From contig NZAK01000093.1 of the NCBI GenBank assembly GCA_002687515.1, positions 1-35,875 of the forward strand: a DNA stretch of 35,875 bases, given 5' to 3'. This DNA comes from Rhodospirillaceae bacterium (GTDB taxonomy: Bacteria > Pseudomonadota > Alphaproteobacteria > Rhodospirillales > UBA2165). Position 1 is the first letter of the stretch; each line of letters opens with the position of its first letter. The notes under the pieces were generated by a model. It had not been told where the DNA came from, searched no databases, and saw only the letters and a program-made list of their open reading frames with translations. Shown here piece after piece: positions 24,429 through 31,837 of this stretch. Both the position numbers and the translations under genes were made by a program.

Positions 24429-24664
24429 CCGGTCCTTGCGTTGGCCCGACGCTTAATCGATGGCCGAACCGGCGGCGAGTAACATATCGTCTCCGCCGCA
24501 ATTCAAGATTAGCTGCAATCCGGTGGCCATACCAGCCCCGAGCGCCGCCTGCCGGCCTAAAAGCGGATAGACTCCGGCGAACCGTTATATAAGAATGGCC
24601 ATCCACGCGGTGCGCCGGAACCGGTTTGCCGGAATCGCGCAAATTTGATGCCAGGGAGGCCGAT

Positions 24665-25678
24665 ATGGCGAAGAAACCCGCCCGTAAGACCGCAGCCAAA
24701 CCGAAGACCACGCGACGCAAAAAGAAAGGCCTGACCAAGGCCGACATCCTGCGCAAGGGACAACAGCTTTCCAATTGGGGGAAGTGGGGCAGGAACGACG
24801 AATTGGGCGTCTTGAATTACATCAAGCCCCAGGACATCGTCGCGGCGGCGAAGCTGATCAGGAAGGGAAAGACCTTCCGCCTTGGCCTCAATCTGGACGA
24901 AAACGGCCCGCAGCGGGGCCTGTTCGGCGGCCGCTGGAACCCGCTGCACAACATGCTGGCGACCGGCACCGATGCGCTCCAGGGTCTGCACGACAAGCAA
25001 CCGGGCCTGCAATACGCCGATGATTTTATCAATCTTCCGACCCAGGCGGCGACCCAGTGGGATGCCCTCAGCCACGTATTCGTCAAGGGCAAGATGTGGA
25101 ACGGCTATGACGCCAAGCTGGTGGATTCTAAGGGCGCCCATAAGAACGGCATCGAAAAATTCGCCGATAAGATGGTCGGCCGCGGCGTGCTGCTGGATGT
25201 CGCCCGTTTCAAGGGCAAGGCGCGGCTTGCCGATGGCTATGGCATCAGCAATCGGGATCTCGACCGTACCGCCAAATCGCAAGGCGTCGAAATCAGGCGC
25301 GGCGACTTCGTTCTCATCAATACCGGCCAGATGGCCGACTGCCTCGACCGCGACGACTGGGGCGGCTATGGCGGCGGCGATGCGCCGGGCCTGGCGTTTG
25401 AGACCGTCGACTGGATCCACGAAAAACAGATCGCCGGCATTTGCTCGGATACTTGGGGGATCGAGGTGCGCCCCAATCAAACCAGCGACGGCACCTTCCA
25501 GCCCTGGCACTGGGTGACCATCCCCTATATCGGCATCGTCCACGGCGAGATTTGGTATTTGCGGGAACTGGTTGCCGATTGCGCCAAGGACGGGGTTTAC
25601 GAGTTTTTCCTCGCCGCGCCGCCCCTGGTAATCACCGGCGGCACCGGCTCGCCGCTCAATCCGCAGGCAATCAAGTAG
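24665..25678 (+). CDS. Cyclase-family (PF04199, COG1878) hydrolase with basic N-terminal tail
   Basis: This 337-residue metal-dependent hydrolase is related to kynurenine formamidase and isatin hydrolase. The usual HxGTHxDxxxH motif is represented by QAATQWDALSH, keeping Asp and the last His but lacking the first His and the GTH; I recall this variant from one bacterial sub-branch. Further family blocks are GDFVLINTGQ and AGICSDTWGIE. The first 21 residues are an unusual Lys/Arg/Ala tail (MAKKPARKTAAKPKTTRRKK). AGGGAGG lies 6 nt before the ATG. Its stop lies in a three-unit 13-bp repeat. It is divergent from the seven-gene operon and probably shares its control. Confidence 0.88.
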   Translation: MAKKPARKTAAKPKTTRRKKKGLTKADILRKGQQLSNWGKWGRNDELGVLNYIKPQDIVAAAKLIRKGKTFRLGLNLDENGPQRGLFGGRWNPLHNMLATGTDALQGLHDKQPGLQYADDFINLPTQAATQWDALSHVFVKGKMWNGYDAKLVDSKGAHKNGIEKFADKMVGRGVLLDVARFKGKARLADGYGISNRDLDRTAKSQGVEIRRGDFVLINTGQMADCLDRDDWGGYGGGDAPGLAFETVDWIHEKQIAGICSDTWGIEVRPNQTSDGTFQPWHWVTIPYIGIVHGEIWYLRELVADCAKDGVYEFFLAAPPLVITGGTGSPLNPQAIK

Positions 25679-25705
25679 GGCGATCAAGTAGGGCGGTCAA
25701 GTAGG
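25670..25705 (+). repeat. Three tandem 13-bp units spanning the cyclase-gene stop codon
   Basis: ATCAAGTAGGGCG occurs at 25670-25682 and 25683-25695, with a diverged third copy (GTCAAGTAGG) at 25696-25705. TAG falls at 25676, 25689 and 25702, that is in frames 0, +1 and +2. This is the same design as at the end of tctC but with unrelated sequence. Confidence 0.85.
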
Positions 25706-25735
25706 ATTTGGCTGACCGGGTCCGATCAGGTCCGG

Positions 25736-26440
25736 TCAGACCGGTTCCGAGTATTTATATCCACTGCCCGGCACGGTAATGATGATCTTGGGTTTCTTGG
25801 GAATTTCCTCGATCTTTTTCCGGACCCGGCTGACCAAAACATCGATCAGCCGGTCGGACGGGGCATCGTCATCGCGGCTGACGGCGTCCAACAGGTAATC
25901 CCGGCTCAAGACCCGGTTGGGCGCCTTGGCGAGGGCGGCGAGGAGGTTGAATTCGGCATTGGTCAGGGTGATTTCCGCGCCGTCGGGCGAATATACGCAG
26001 CGCGCGCCGATATCGATTTTCCAACCGCCGCTTTCAATCACGTTGGGTTGCAGCCGGTCGGAATCGGCGGCGCCTTCGTTGGCGCGCCCCAAAAGGTTAT
26101 GCACCCGAAGCACCAGTTCTTCCGGATCGAAGGGCTTGGTCAGATAATCGTCGGCGCCAAGCTCGAGCGCTGAAATCCGGTCCTCGCGGCCGCGGCGCGC
26201 GGTGATGACCACGATCGGAATCGACGAACGCGCACGGATCTGACGGGTCAGGGTCAATCCGTCCTCGTCCGGCAGGCCCAGATCGAGAAGGATTAAATCG
26301 ATCTTTTCGGCATTTAGGGTGGCCAGAAGTTCTTTTCCGGTTCCAGCGTAGCTAACCTTGTAGCCCTCGCCTTTCATATAGGCGGCGAGCAGCGACTGAA
26401 CCAGTTCGTCGTCTTCGACGATGAGAAGATGATATGCCAT
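25736..26440 (-). CDS. OmpR/PhoB-family response regulator
   Basis: This 234-residue regulator has a receiver domain (D10, D11, phosphoacceptor D53 in LILLDLGLPDEDG, T80, K102) joined to a winged-helix DNA-binding domain (about 130-232; LTNAEFNLLAALAKAPNRVLSRDYLLDAV, VSRVRKKIEE, VPGSGYKYS). No histidine kinase lies next to it. The 3' end also shows a 10-bp tandem duplication that repeats the TGA stop (TGACCGGACC then TGATCGGACC). A near-perfect 26-bp palindrome lies 41-66 bp upstream of the start. Confidence 0.94.
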   Translation of the reverse strand: MAYHLLIVEDDELVQSLLAAYMKGEGYKVSYAGTGKELLATLNAEKIDLILLDLGLPDEDGLTLTRQIRARSSIPIVVITARRGREDRISALELGADDYLTKPFDPEELVLRVHNLLGRANEGAADSDRLQPNVIESGGWKIDIGARCVYSPDGAEITLTNAEFNLLAALAKAPNRVLSRDYLLDAVSRDDDAPSDRLIDVLVSRVRKKIEEIPKKPKIIITVPGSGYKYSEPV

Positions 26441-26480
26441 GCCGAGCGGTCGAGATGATTAAATCTAATCAGCGCTTGCC

Positions 26481-26506
26481 GGCGGCCCGGATCGATCCGA
26501 GCCGCC
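26481..26506. promoter_or_regulatory. 26-bp near-perfect palindrome upstream of the response regulator
   Basis: GGCGGCCCGGATCGATCCGAGCCGCC type sequence; 12 of 13 pairs match about a centre at 26493.5. It may be an operator for the response regulator or a leader hairpin. It also lies about 25 bp upstream of the plus-strand promoter at 26530. Confidence 0.45.
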
Positions 26507-26529
26507 CAAGCCGGGCAAATTAACATAAA

Positions 26530-26559
26530 TTTACAATCGGTTCACACCCCTTTTATATG
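26530..26559 (+). promoter_or_regulatory. Predicted sigma-70 promoter of the small transcript unit
   Basis: TTTACA (26530-26535), a 17-nt spacer and TTATAT (26553-26558), or TATATG with 18 nt. Transcription would start near 26565 and run to the terminator at 26767-26794, giving an RNA of roughly 230 nt. Confidence 0.5.
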
Positions 26560-26608
26560 GGCGCAACACCGATCGGCTAGAACTTAGGCTGGAGAGCGGG
26601 AAAAGCTG

Positions 26609-26719
26609 ATGAACTATTTAAAATTATCAATTGATGGCGCGGCGTTGGCCGGCGGTTTAGCCGGTGTTTCGCATATTTCATTTTCTTATTTGGGGCTCGA
26701 TGGGGTGTGGCTCACTTGA
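26609..26719 (+). CDS. Candidate 36-residue small protein
   Basis: An ATG at 26609, preceded by GGAGAGCGGGAAAAGCTG (a purine-rich, slightly distant ribosome binding site), opens 36 codons ending TGA. The peptide starts MNYLKLSIDGAALAGGLAGV and has a mildly hydrophobic Gly/Ala-rich middle. A promoter lies upstream and a strong terminator 48 bp downstream, so the unit is self-contained. I recognise no family. It may instead be a remnant or a small regulatory RNA with a chance frame. Confidence 0.35.
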   Translation: MNYLKLSIDGAALAGGLAGVSHISFSYLGLDGVWLT

Positions 26720-26766
26720 GTCAAAGGACCTCGCATTCCTTCCTTTGATACCTCATCGACAACTAA

Positions 26767-26794
26767 GGGACCGCTTCGGCGGTCCCATTTTTTT
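26767..26794 (+). terminator. Rho-independent terminator
   Basis: GGGACCGC and GCGGTCCC form a perfect 8-bp stem closed by a UUCG tetraloop and followed by ATTTTTTT: a textbook intrinsic terminator on the plus strand. The only thing upstream that it can end is the small transcript unit starting near 26565. It also insulates the receiver gene at 26917. Confidence 0.93.
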
Positions 26795-26916
26795 GTGTGT
26801 CGGCGAATGTCATTTCTTGCCGATTGGAAAAGTTGTAGTCTTTAGAATGGGATTTTGAAAACCGGTTAGTCAATAACCACTTCACCTATCATGAAAGTAA
26901 TCCAAGGGTGTATGCA

Positions 26917-27309
26917 ATGGCTCCAGAATTGAAAAAAATCCTTTGTGTCGAGGACGAACAGGATATTAGAACCGTTGCCAAACTGGCGCTTGAATCGGTG
27001 GGAAATTTTTCGGTCGCCATGTGCGGCTCGGGCGACGAGGCCTTAGGCGAACTTCCCAATTACAATCCCGACATCATCCTTTTGGACGTTATGATGCCGG
27101 GCATGGACGGGCCCGACACGCTGAAAGCCATCCGCCGATTGGATGGATATGAAAATGTGCCGATCATATTCATGACTGCCAAGGTCATGGAAAAAGACCG
27201 CGATCATTACCGGTCCCTGGGTGCCGCCGGTGTCATCGCCAAGCCATTCGATCCCATGAACCTCGCCGACCAGGTCCGAAAGATATGGGGCGAATATCAT
27301 GGCGGATGA
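26917..27309 (+). CDS. Single-domain CheY-like response regulator
   Basis: A 130-residue stand-alone receiver: acidic pocket at E12/D13, phosphoacceptor D57 (IILLDVMMPGMDG), T87 and K109 (AKPFDP). There is no output domain. The ATG at 26917 has AAGGG 8-9 nt upstream; a GTG 9 nt earlier is less likely. It overlaps the Hpt gene by 11 nt. Together they look like part of a multistep phosphorelay whose hybrid kinase is elsewhere. Confidence 0.93.
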   Translation: MAPELKKILCVEDEQDIRTVAKLALESVGNFSVAMCGSGDEALGELPNYNPDIILLDVMMPGMDGPDTLKAIRRLDGYENVPIIFMTAKVMEKDRDHYRSLGAAGVIAKPFDPMNLADQVRKIWGEYHGG

Positions 27310-27643
27310 CGAACCCACCTTCGCCGAGAAGCTGAGCGCCCTGAAGCGGGCCTATGACGAACAACTGGGCGGGCGTATCGAGGCGTTGGAAAACGCGCAT
27401 CAAGAAATCGGCGGTTCAGGTTCCAACAATAACGGGGAACCCGCGCTTAAGGTTCTGTTGGACCTGGCGCATAAACTTGCGGGTTCGGCCGGCACCTTCG
27501 GTTATAAGGATTTGAGCACCTCGGCGCTAAACCTGGAAAACCGCTGCCAGCAATTGATCAACGACGGCCACGCGCCCGATGCGGACGGGATGCAAGAATT
27601 ATCGGAATTGATTGCCGTGTGCAGCCGCTACGCGACACGCTGA
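27299..27643 (+). CDS. Hpt-domain phosphotransfer protein
   Basis: A 114-residue helical protein with the Hpt signature around H58 (LAHKLAGSAGTFGYKDLS), followed by the expected pair of helices. It would take or give phosphate to receivers such as the overlapping CheY-like partner. The first 45 residues form one helix plus a Gly/Asn-rich linker. The start lies inside the upstream gene, so translation is coupled. Confidence 0.88.
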   Translation: MADDEPTFAEKLSALKRAYDEQLGGRIEALENAHQEIGGSGSNNNGEPALKVLLDLAHKLAGSAGTFGYKDLSTSALNLENRCQQLINDGHAPDADGMQELSELIAVCSRYATR

Positions 27644-27655
27644 GGAGCCCGGCCA

Positions 27656-27835
27656 CTAGATCCGTTTTTCCGAGATCACCGCCCACAGGAAAATAGCCGC
27701 GAAAAGTACGGCCGGCACGAAACCGAGCAGGCTGAGTTTCCAATCCGAGCCCGAATATATCACCCAGCCGCCGAATGCGGCGCCAGCTATGATTGGCCAT
27801 AGAAGCTTGCGCGGTTTCGATACCTTTCCATACAT
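27656..27835 (-). CDS. Small two-helix membrane protein, 59 residues
   Basis: Sixty codons (stop included) translate to a protein with a basic start (MYGKVSKPRKLLW), a first hydrophobic segment (about 12-27), a short polar turn (GSDWK), a second hydrophobic segment (about 34-54) and a basic end (SEKRI). That is a hairpin inner-membrane protein with both ends probably cytoplasmic. The codon use and hydropathy look genuinely coding. No family recognised. The start lacks a clear ribosome binding site. It ends 12 bp from the convergent Hpt gene. Confidence 0.55.
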   Translation of the reverse strand: MYGKVSKPRKLLWPIIAGAAFGGWVIYSGSDWKLSLLGFVPAVLFAAIFLWAVISEKRI

Positions 27836-27837
27836 TT

Positions 27838-28211
27838 GATCGTTACACCATTCTGTTGCTGTCGCTCGCGGCCGCTACCTATCGCCCGCGAATGATTACA
27901 ACGGTTATGCGGTTGTATCAACAGTTTCAACAGTTCTACCACCGGCTGTTCTGGGCGCGCTGATCACGTTTCTGGTGACCGCCGCCGACATCCCGGTGTT
28001 CAATATCGGCGCCCCCTTCCGGGGCCTGATCTTCGGCTTCGCCACATCGTGGCTGCTGGAACGGAGGGATTTTACGGCCAAGGATTGGAGATCGGGAGAT
28101 TCTTATTTGCCACCAATTTCAATCGTCATTACCCTCCCCCGACTTGATCGGGGGATCGACCGGGGTATCCAGAGGCGCCCACCGAACGATTTCTGGATGC
28201 CCCGCCAGTAA
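27838..28211 (+). pseudogene. Frameshifted AzlD-like membrane-protein remnant
   Basis: One frame from 27838 reads DRYTILLLSLAAATYRPR before closing at 27961-27963. Another frame, open from about 27860 to the stop at 28211, contains LPPAVLGALITFLVTAAD and FRGLIFGFATSWLLER. Both pieces suit AzlD, the small partner of AzlC branched-chain amino-acid exporters (about 100 residues; PPAVLxALI and a closing Gly-Met-type helix). Neither frame is whole and no azlC is present. The tail after about 28090 runs into a palindromic repeat and is not protein-like. The family call is tentative. Confidence 0.35.
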
Positions 28212-28237
28212 AATCCAAAGAGGGTCGGGGCATGACG
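28124..28237. repeat. Mosaic palindromic intergenic repeat (alphaproteobacterial CGTCAT...ATGACG type)
   Basis: Outer arms ATCGTCAT (28122-28129) and ATGACGAT (28232-28239) pair; inside are CCCCCGA/TCGGGGG (28136-28142 with 28148-28154) and ATCCAGA/TCTGGAT (28167-28173 with 28192-28198). From memory, CGTCATnCCCCGnCTTGAnCGGGG...ATCCAG modules are widespread between genes in Alphaproteobacteria. It separates the azlD-like and parD-like remnants. Confidence 0.6.
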
Positions 28238-28283
28238 ATGAAGTATAATATCTCGCCCAGCCGGGCCGGATATCAGCACCGAT

Positions 28284-28448
28284 TTAAAGCTCGGCGAAAA
28301 ATGCGTCCAATTCCCGGTCCGTTTTCAGATCGGTGAATTCGCCGCGCGCCAACGCGGCATCGCCTTCCCGGATGGCGGCGCGCAAGCGTTCGGATCGCAA
28401 GGCTTGCTGTCTCTCGAGCCGCTGTCGATGTTTCAAGGCTTTGCGCGC
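28284..28448 (-). pseudogene. 5'-truncated ParD-like antitoxin remnant
   Basis: Fifty-four codons ending TAA read as the C-terminal half of a ParD-type antitoxin: two charged helices (RLERQQALRSERLRAAI, REGDAALARGEF) and a closing ELDAFFAEL. The N-terminal ribbon-helix-helix DNA-binding part is missing and no ParE toxin is adjacent. In-frame TAG and TAA codons precede it immediately; that TAA is the stop of the amidohydrolase gene, in the same frame. It is probably a relic joined by deletion. Confidence 0.4.
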
Positions 28449-28451
28449 CTA

Positions 28452-29435
28452 TTACCCCCCGATCCCGAACATATCCGCCGCCGTATCGCCGAGGATGGCG
28501 CTGGTGGCGGTCCCGTCGAAACCGGCCCGGTGAACGATACCGCAAGGTTCCGGATCGCCGATCGGGAACGGGTAGTCGGAGCCGAGCATGATCCTGCCGG
28601 TGCCGGCCAGGGTGGCCAGGAATTTGAGCGCTTCCTCGTCGAACAGGACGCTGTCGAAATAGAGCGTCTTGAAACCCGCTTCCGGGTCGGCATAGTCGCC
28701 GGGATGGATGTCCCGGTTGCGCGCCAGCCGGCCCATTAGATAGGGGATGCCGCCGCCGCCGTGCGAAAGGATGAACTTGAGCCCGGTATATTTGAGGAAA
28801 TGGCCGGAGAACAGGAGCCTTGAAATGGCGGTGGTGGTATCGACGCCGCGGCCGACGGCGTTCATCATGCCGTAATCCAGAAGCCGGGGATCGCCGCAGC
28901 CGAACATCGGGTGCAGGTAAAGGACCGCGCCCAAACTTGACGCCGCTTCCCAGAACGGGTCCAGGTCGGGATCATCGAGATTGCCCGATTGGCCGTGCGG
29001 CTGGGTGCCGATCATGGCGCCGACGAAGCCGTCCTTGATGGCCTCTTCCAGAACCTCGGCGGCCAGCTTGCCCGATTGCAGCGGCACCGAGGCGAGCGGC
29101 TTCAGGCGCGCCTCGCCGCCCGTTCCGGCCATCAGATGCTGGTTCAAAAAGCGCGACCAGGCGGCGCCCTCGTCCGCCGGCAATTCGTAACCGAAGCTGT
29201 CCAGCCAGCCGCCCACCACCTGGGCATCGATTGAACATTGGTCCATCCAGCCGAGGCGCTGTTCGGTGTCGCGCAGCTTCGGCGAAATCGGGCGGGTCGG
29301 CGCGCCGCCGGCGAAGGCCAGCTTGTAATCGCCGTCCTGGTGCAGGGTTTCGACCGACGGGAAGCGCGCCGCCTCTTTTAAAAGCGCGTCGAGCATGGCT
29401 TGCGGCGTGAAATGGGCGTGCGTGTCGATGATCAT
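28452..29435 (-). CDS. ACMSD-type amidohydrolase (amidohydrolase_2 family)
   Basis: This 327-residue TIM-barrel metal enzyme belongs to the aminocarboxymuconate-semialdehyde decarboxylase/amidohydrolase_2 family. Metal ligands are seen in DTHAHFTP (residues 4-11), LHPMFG, LSHGGGGIPYLMGR and LGSDYPFPIGD. Members decarboxylate or hydrolyse aromatic ring-cleavage products without oxygen (ACMSD, gamma-resorcylate decarboxylase, OMPDC-type). Its ATG overlaps the stop of the Mo subunit upstream (TAATG). It is the last gene of the ubiD/Mo-hydroxylase operon, so it likely acts late in that pathway. Confidence 0.92.
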   Translation of the reverse strand: MIIDTHAHFTPQAMLDALLKEAARFPSVETLHQDGDYKLAFAGGAPTRPISPKLRDTEQRLGWMDQCSIDAQVVGGWLDSFGYELPADEGAAWSRFLNQHLMAGTGGEARLKPLASVPLQSGKLAAEVLEEAIKDGFVGAMIGTQPHGQSGNLDDPDLDPFWEAASSLGAVLYLHPMFGCGDPRLLDYGMMNAVGRGVDTTTAISRLLFSGHFLKYTGLKFILSHGGGGIPYLMGRLARNRDIHPGDYADPEAGFKTLYFDSVLFDEEALKFLATLAGTGRIMLGSDYPFPIGDPEPCGIVHRAGFDGTATSAILGDTAADMFGIGG

Positions 29436-31837
29436 TAGGTGTTTCCGTTCAGCAGTTCTTCGATAATGGACATGCGCATCGGCACCTGGTCGATTTCGAG
29501 CCGCCTCGGCGCCAGGGCGTCGTTGACGGCGCTGGCGATGGCCGCCGGAGCGCCCAGATAGCCGCCCTCGCCGGAACCCTTCTGGCCGTGCGAGGTCAGC
29601 GGCGATGGCGTGCAATGTTCGGTGTCGCGAACCAGCGGCACCTCGAAGGTCGACGGCATCAGGTAATCGGCGAAGGTGGCGCTCAGAAACTGGCCGCCCG
29701 GGGCATATTTGAATTGCTCGTAGAGGGCGGCGCCAATGCCGTGCGCGATGCCGCCAATGATCATGCCGCGCACGATATCGGGATTGATCACCGTGCCGCA
29801 ATCGTGGGCGATGAAGTAATCGAGGATCCTGACCTTGCCGGTGCCGGGATCGATCTCGACCAGCGGGATATGGGCCTGGAAGGAAAAACAGGGATAAAGC
29901 TGCACACGGCCGTTTTCGTCCGGCAAATGCCCACCCAGCGGCACCTGCCAGACATGCTGCGCCTGCAGGCCCGGCGCCGCGCCGACCGGCAGTTTGTGGA
30001 ACTGCTTGTGGGCGATGAAGCAGATCTCGTTCCAGGTTAATTTCCGCGCCGGATCGCCGCGCACGGAGACATCGCCGCCGGAATATTCCAGCTGTTCGGC
30101 TGGCCGCTCCAGGTTGTGGGATGCGATATTCATAATCTGGGCTTTCAGCTTCTCCGCCGCGCCGGCCACCGCGCCGCCGAGCATGATCGCCATGCGGCTG
30201 GCCACCGGGCTGCGGGTCGGCAGGGCGGCCAGGGTGTCGGCGTGAATGACGCGGATGGCGTCCGGGTCGCGCTCCAATTCCTCGCCCAAGATGGTGGCGA
30301 CCAGGGTTTCGTGGCCCTGGCCCGAGGTGGTCGTGCCCATCACCCCGGTAATGCAGCCATCGGCGTCGATGCGTGCCTCGGCGCCTTCCATGAAGGTGGT
30401 GATTTCGGCCGACGGGTTCATCAGATATTCGAACATGTTGTTGCCGCCGCCGGGCTCCAGGCAGGTGGCGAGCCCGATGCCGGCCAGCCTGCCGGCGGCG
30501 CGGATGTCGTCGCGGCGCCGGGTCAGCGCATCGAAATCGGCCAGCGCCAGCGCCTTATCGAGCACCGCCGGGTAATTGCCGCTGTCATATTTGGTGCCGC
30601 TCGGAATCTCGTAGGGGAACTGATCGGGCTGGATGAAGTTGCGCCGCCGGATTTCGACCCGGTCCATGCTCAGCGCCGCCGCCACCTTGTCGACGGCGCG
30701 CTCGATCATGTAATTGGTCGGCGCCTGGCCGAAACCGCGCACCGGCACCTGGCCGGTCTTGTTGGTGGTCACCGAAATGGCTTCGTAATGGACGCTGTTG
30801 ATGCGGTAGGGGCCGACGATGGCGGCGATCGGCTTGCCCAATTGGAACGGCCCCCGCCCCGGATAGGCGCCGGCATCGTCGAGGGCGCGGATTTTCAGGG
30901 ACTTGATCTCGCCGTCATCGTTGAAGGCAACGATGGTATCGAAGATGCGGTCGGGCCCGTGCGCGTCGCCGCCGCCCATATTGTCGAGCCGGTCCTCGAT
31001 CAGGCGGATCGGCCGGCCCAGCTTGCGGCTCAAATAACCGATCAGAACGGTATGCTTGATGCCGCGCTTGACACCGTAGCTGCCGCCGACATCGACATCC
31101 TGATGGACGCGGACGGCGTTGATGGGGAGGCCCAACGCCGATGCGATCTGGTCGGCATAGTTGGGCATCTGGATCGATGCCCAGACCTCCAATATTCCCC
31201 GCCCCTCGTCCCATTCGGCGACGGCGCCGAAGGTTTCGATGGGCACCGTCGATGAGCGGTGCCAGCGGGCGCGGAAGCTCAAGGTCTGATCGGCGGCGGC
31301 GAAATCGTCGTCGACCGGGCCCCAGGTGAAGGCGCCGTCGTAGAGGACGTTGGAGCCGTGTTCCGGATGCACGGTTGGCGAGCCCGGCCGGTAGGCTTCC
31401 TCGGGGTCGATCACCGGGTCGGTCGCCGCGTAATCGACGTCGATCAATTCCATGGCGTCTTCGGCGATGGCGCGGCTGTCGGCGGCGACGGCGGCCACCC
31501 ATTCGCCGGCATAGCGGGTCAGCTCATGGGCCAGCGGCCGCCATTTAACGCCCGGCGTCTTCAGCCCGCCATAGAGGGGGCTGGTGGCGTCGGCCAGTTC
31601 GGCGCCCTCGAGGACGGCGTGAACGCCGGGCTGGGCCAGCGCCGCGCCGGCGTCGATGGCGTTGATTTCGGCGCGCGGATAAGGGCTCGGCAATACCGCC
31701 ACATGCAGCATGCCGGGGCGTTGCAAATCCTGGATGAAACTGCCGCGCCCGGTGACGAAGCGCTTGTCTTCCTTGGTCCGCCGCTTCTGCGCGACATAGA
31801 GAGTATTGGGGCGGGTGTTGGGAGCCGCGTCGTTCAT
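29435..31837 (-). CDS. Mo-hydroxylase molybdopterin subunit (CoxL-like), system 2
   Basis: This 800-residue catalytic subunit of a xanthine-dehydrogenase-family hydroxylase is quite divergent from system 1. Marks are GRGSFIQDL, VDVGGSYGVK (248-257), the active-site loop PVRGFGQAP (365-373) and the catalytic glutamate in GQKGSGEGGYLGAP. The Arg-Gly loop start is kept, but the loop is again unlike CO dehydrogenase. Start and end overlap neighbouring genes (ATGA with the FeS subunit, TAATG with the amidohydrolase). Substrate unknown; its company with UbiD suggests an aromatic or heteroaromatic acid. Confidence 0.93.
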   Translation of the reverse strand: MNDAAPNTRPNTLYVAQKRRTKEDKRFVTGRGSFIQDLQRPGMLHVAVLPSPYPRAEINAIDAGAALAQPGVHAVLEGAELADATSPLYGGLKTPGVKWRPLAHELTRYAGEWVAAVAADSRAIAEDAMELIDVDYAATDPVIDPEEAYRPGSPTVHPEHGSNVLYDGAFTWGPVDDDFAAADQTLSFRARWHRSSTVPIETFGAVAEWDEGRGILEVWASIQMPNYADQIASALGLPINAVRVHQDVDVGGSYGVKRGIKHTVLIGYLSRKLGRPIRLIEDRLDNMGGGDAHGPDRIFDTIVAFNDDGEIKSLKIRALDDAGAYPGRGPFQLGKPIAAIVGPYRINSVHYEAISVTTNKTGQVPVRGFGQAPTNYMIERAVDKVAAALSMDRVEIRRRNFIQPDQFPYEIPSGTKYDSGNYPAVLDKALALADFDALTRRRDDIRAAGRLAGIGLATCLEPGGGNNMFEYLMNPSAEITTFMEGAEARIDADGCITGVMGTTTSGQGHETLVATILGEELERDPDAIRVIHADTLAALPTRSPVASRMAIMLGGAVAGAAEKLKAQIMNIASHNLERPAEQLEYSGGDVSVRGDPARKLTWNEICFIAHKQFHKLPVGAAPGLQAQHVWQVPLGGHLPDENGRVQLYPCFSFQAHIPLVEIDPGTGKVRILDYFIAHDCGTVINPDIVRGMIIGGIAHGIGAALYEQFKYAPGGQFLSATFADYLMPSTFEVPLVRDTEHCTPSPLTSHGQKGSGEGGYLGAPAAIASAVNDALAPRRLEIDQVPMRMSIIEELLNGNT

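Noticed and set aside
27558..27800. 80-codon frame on the minus strand overlapping the Hpt gene
   Set aside because: It is arginine-rich shadow sequence; the 59-codon frame at 27656-27835 on the same strand has clear membrane-protein character instead.
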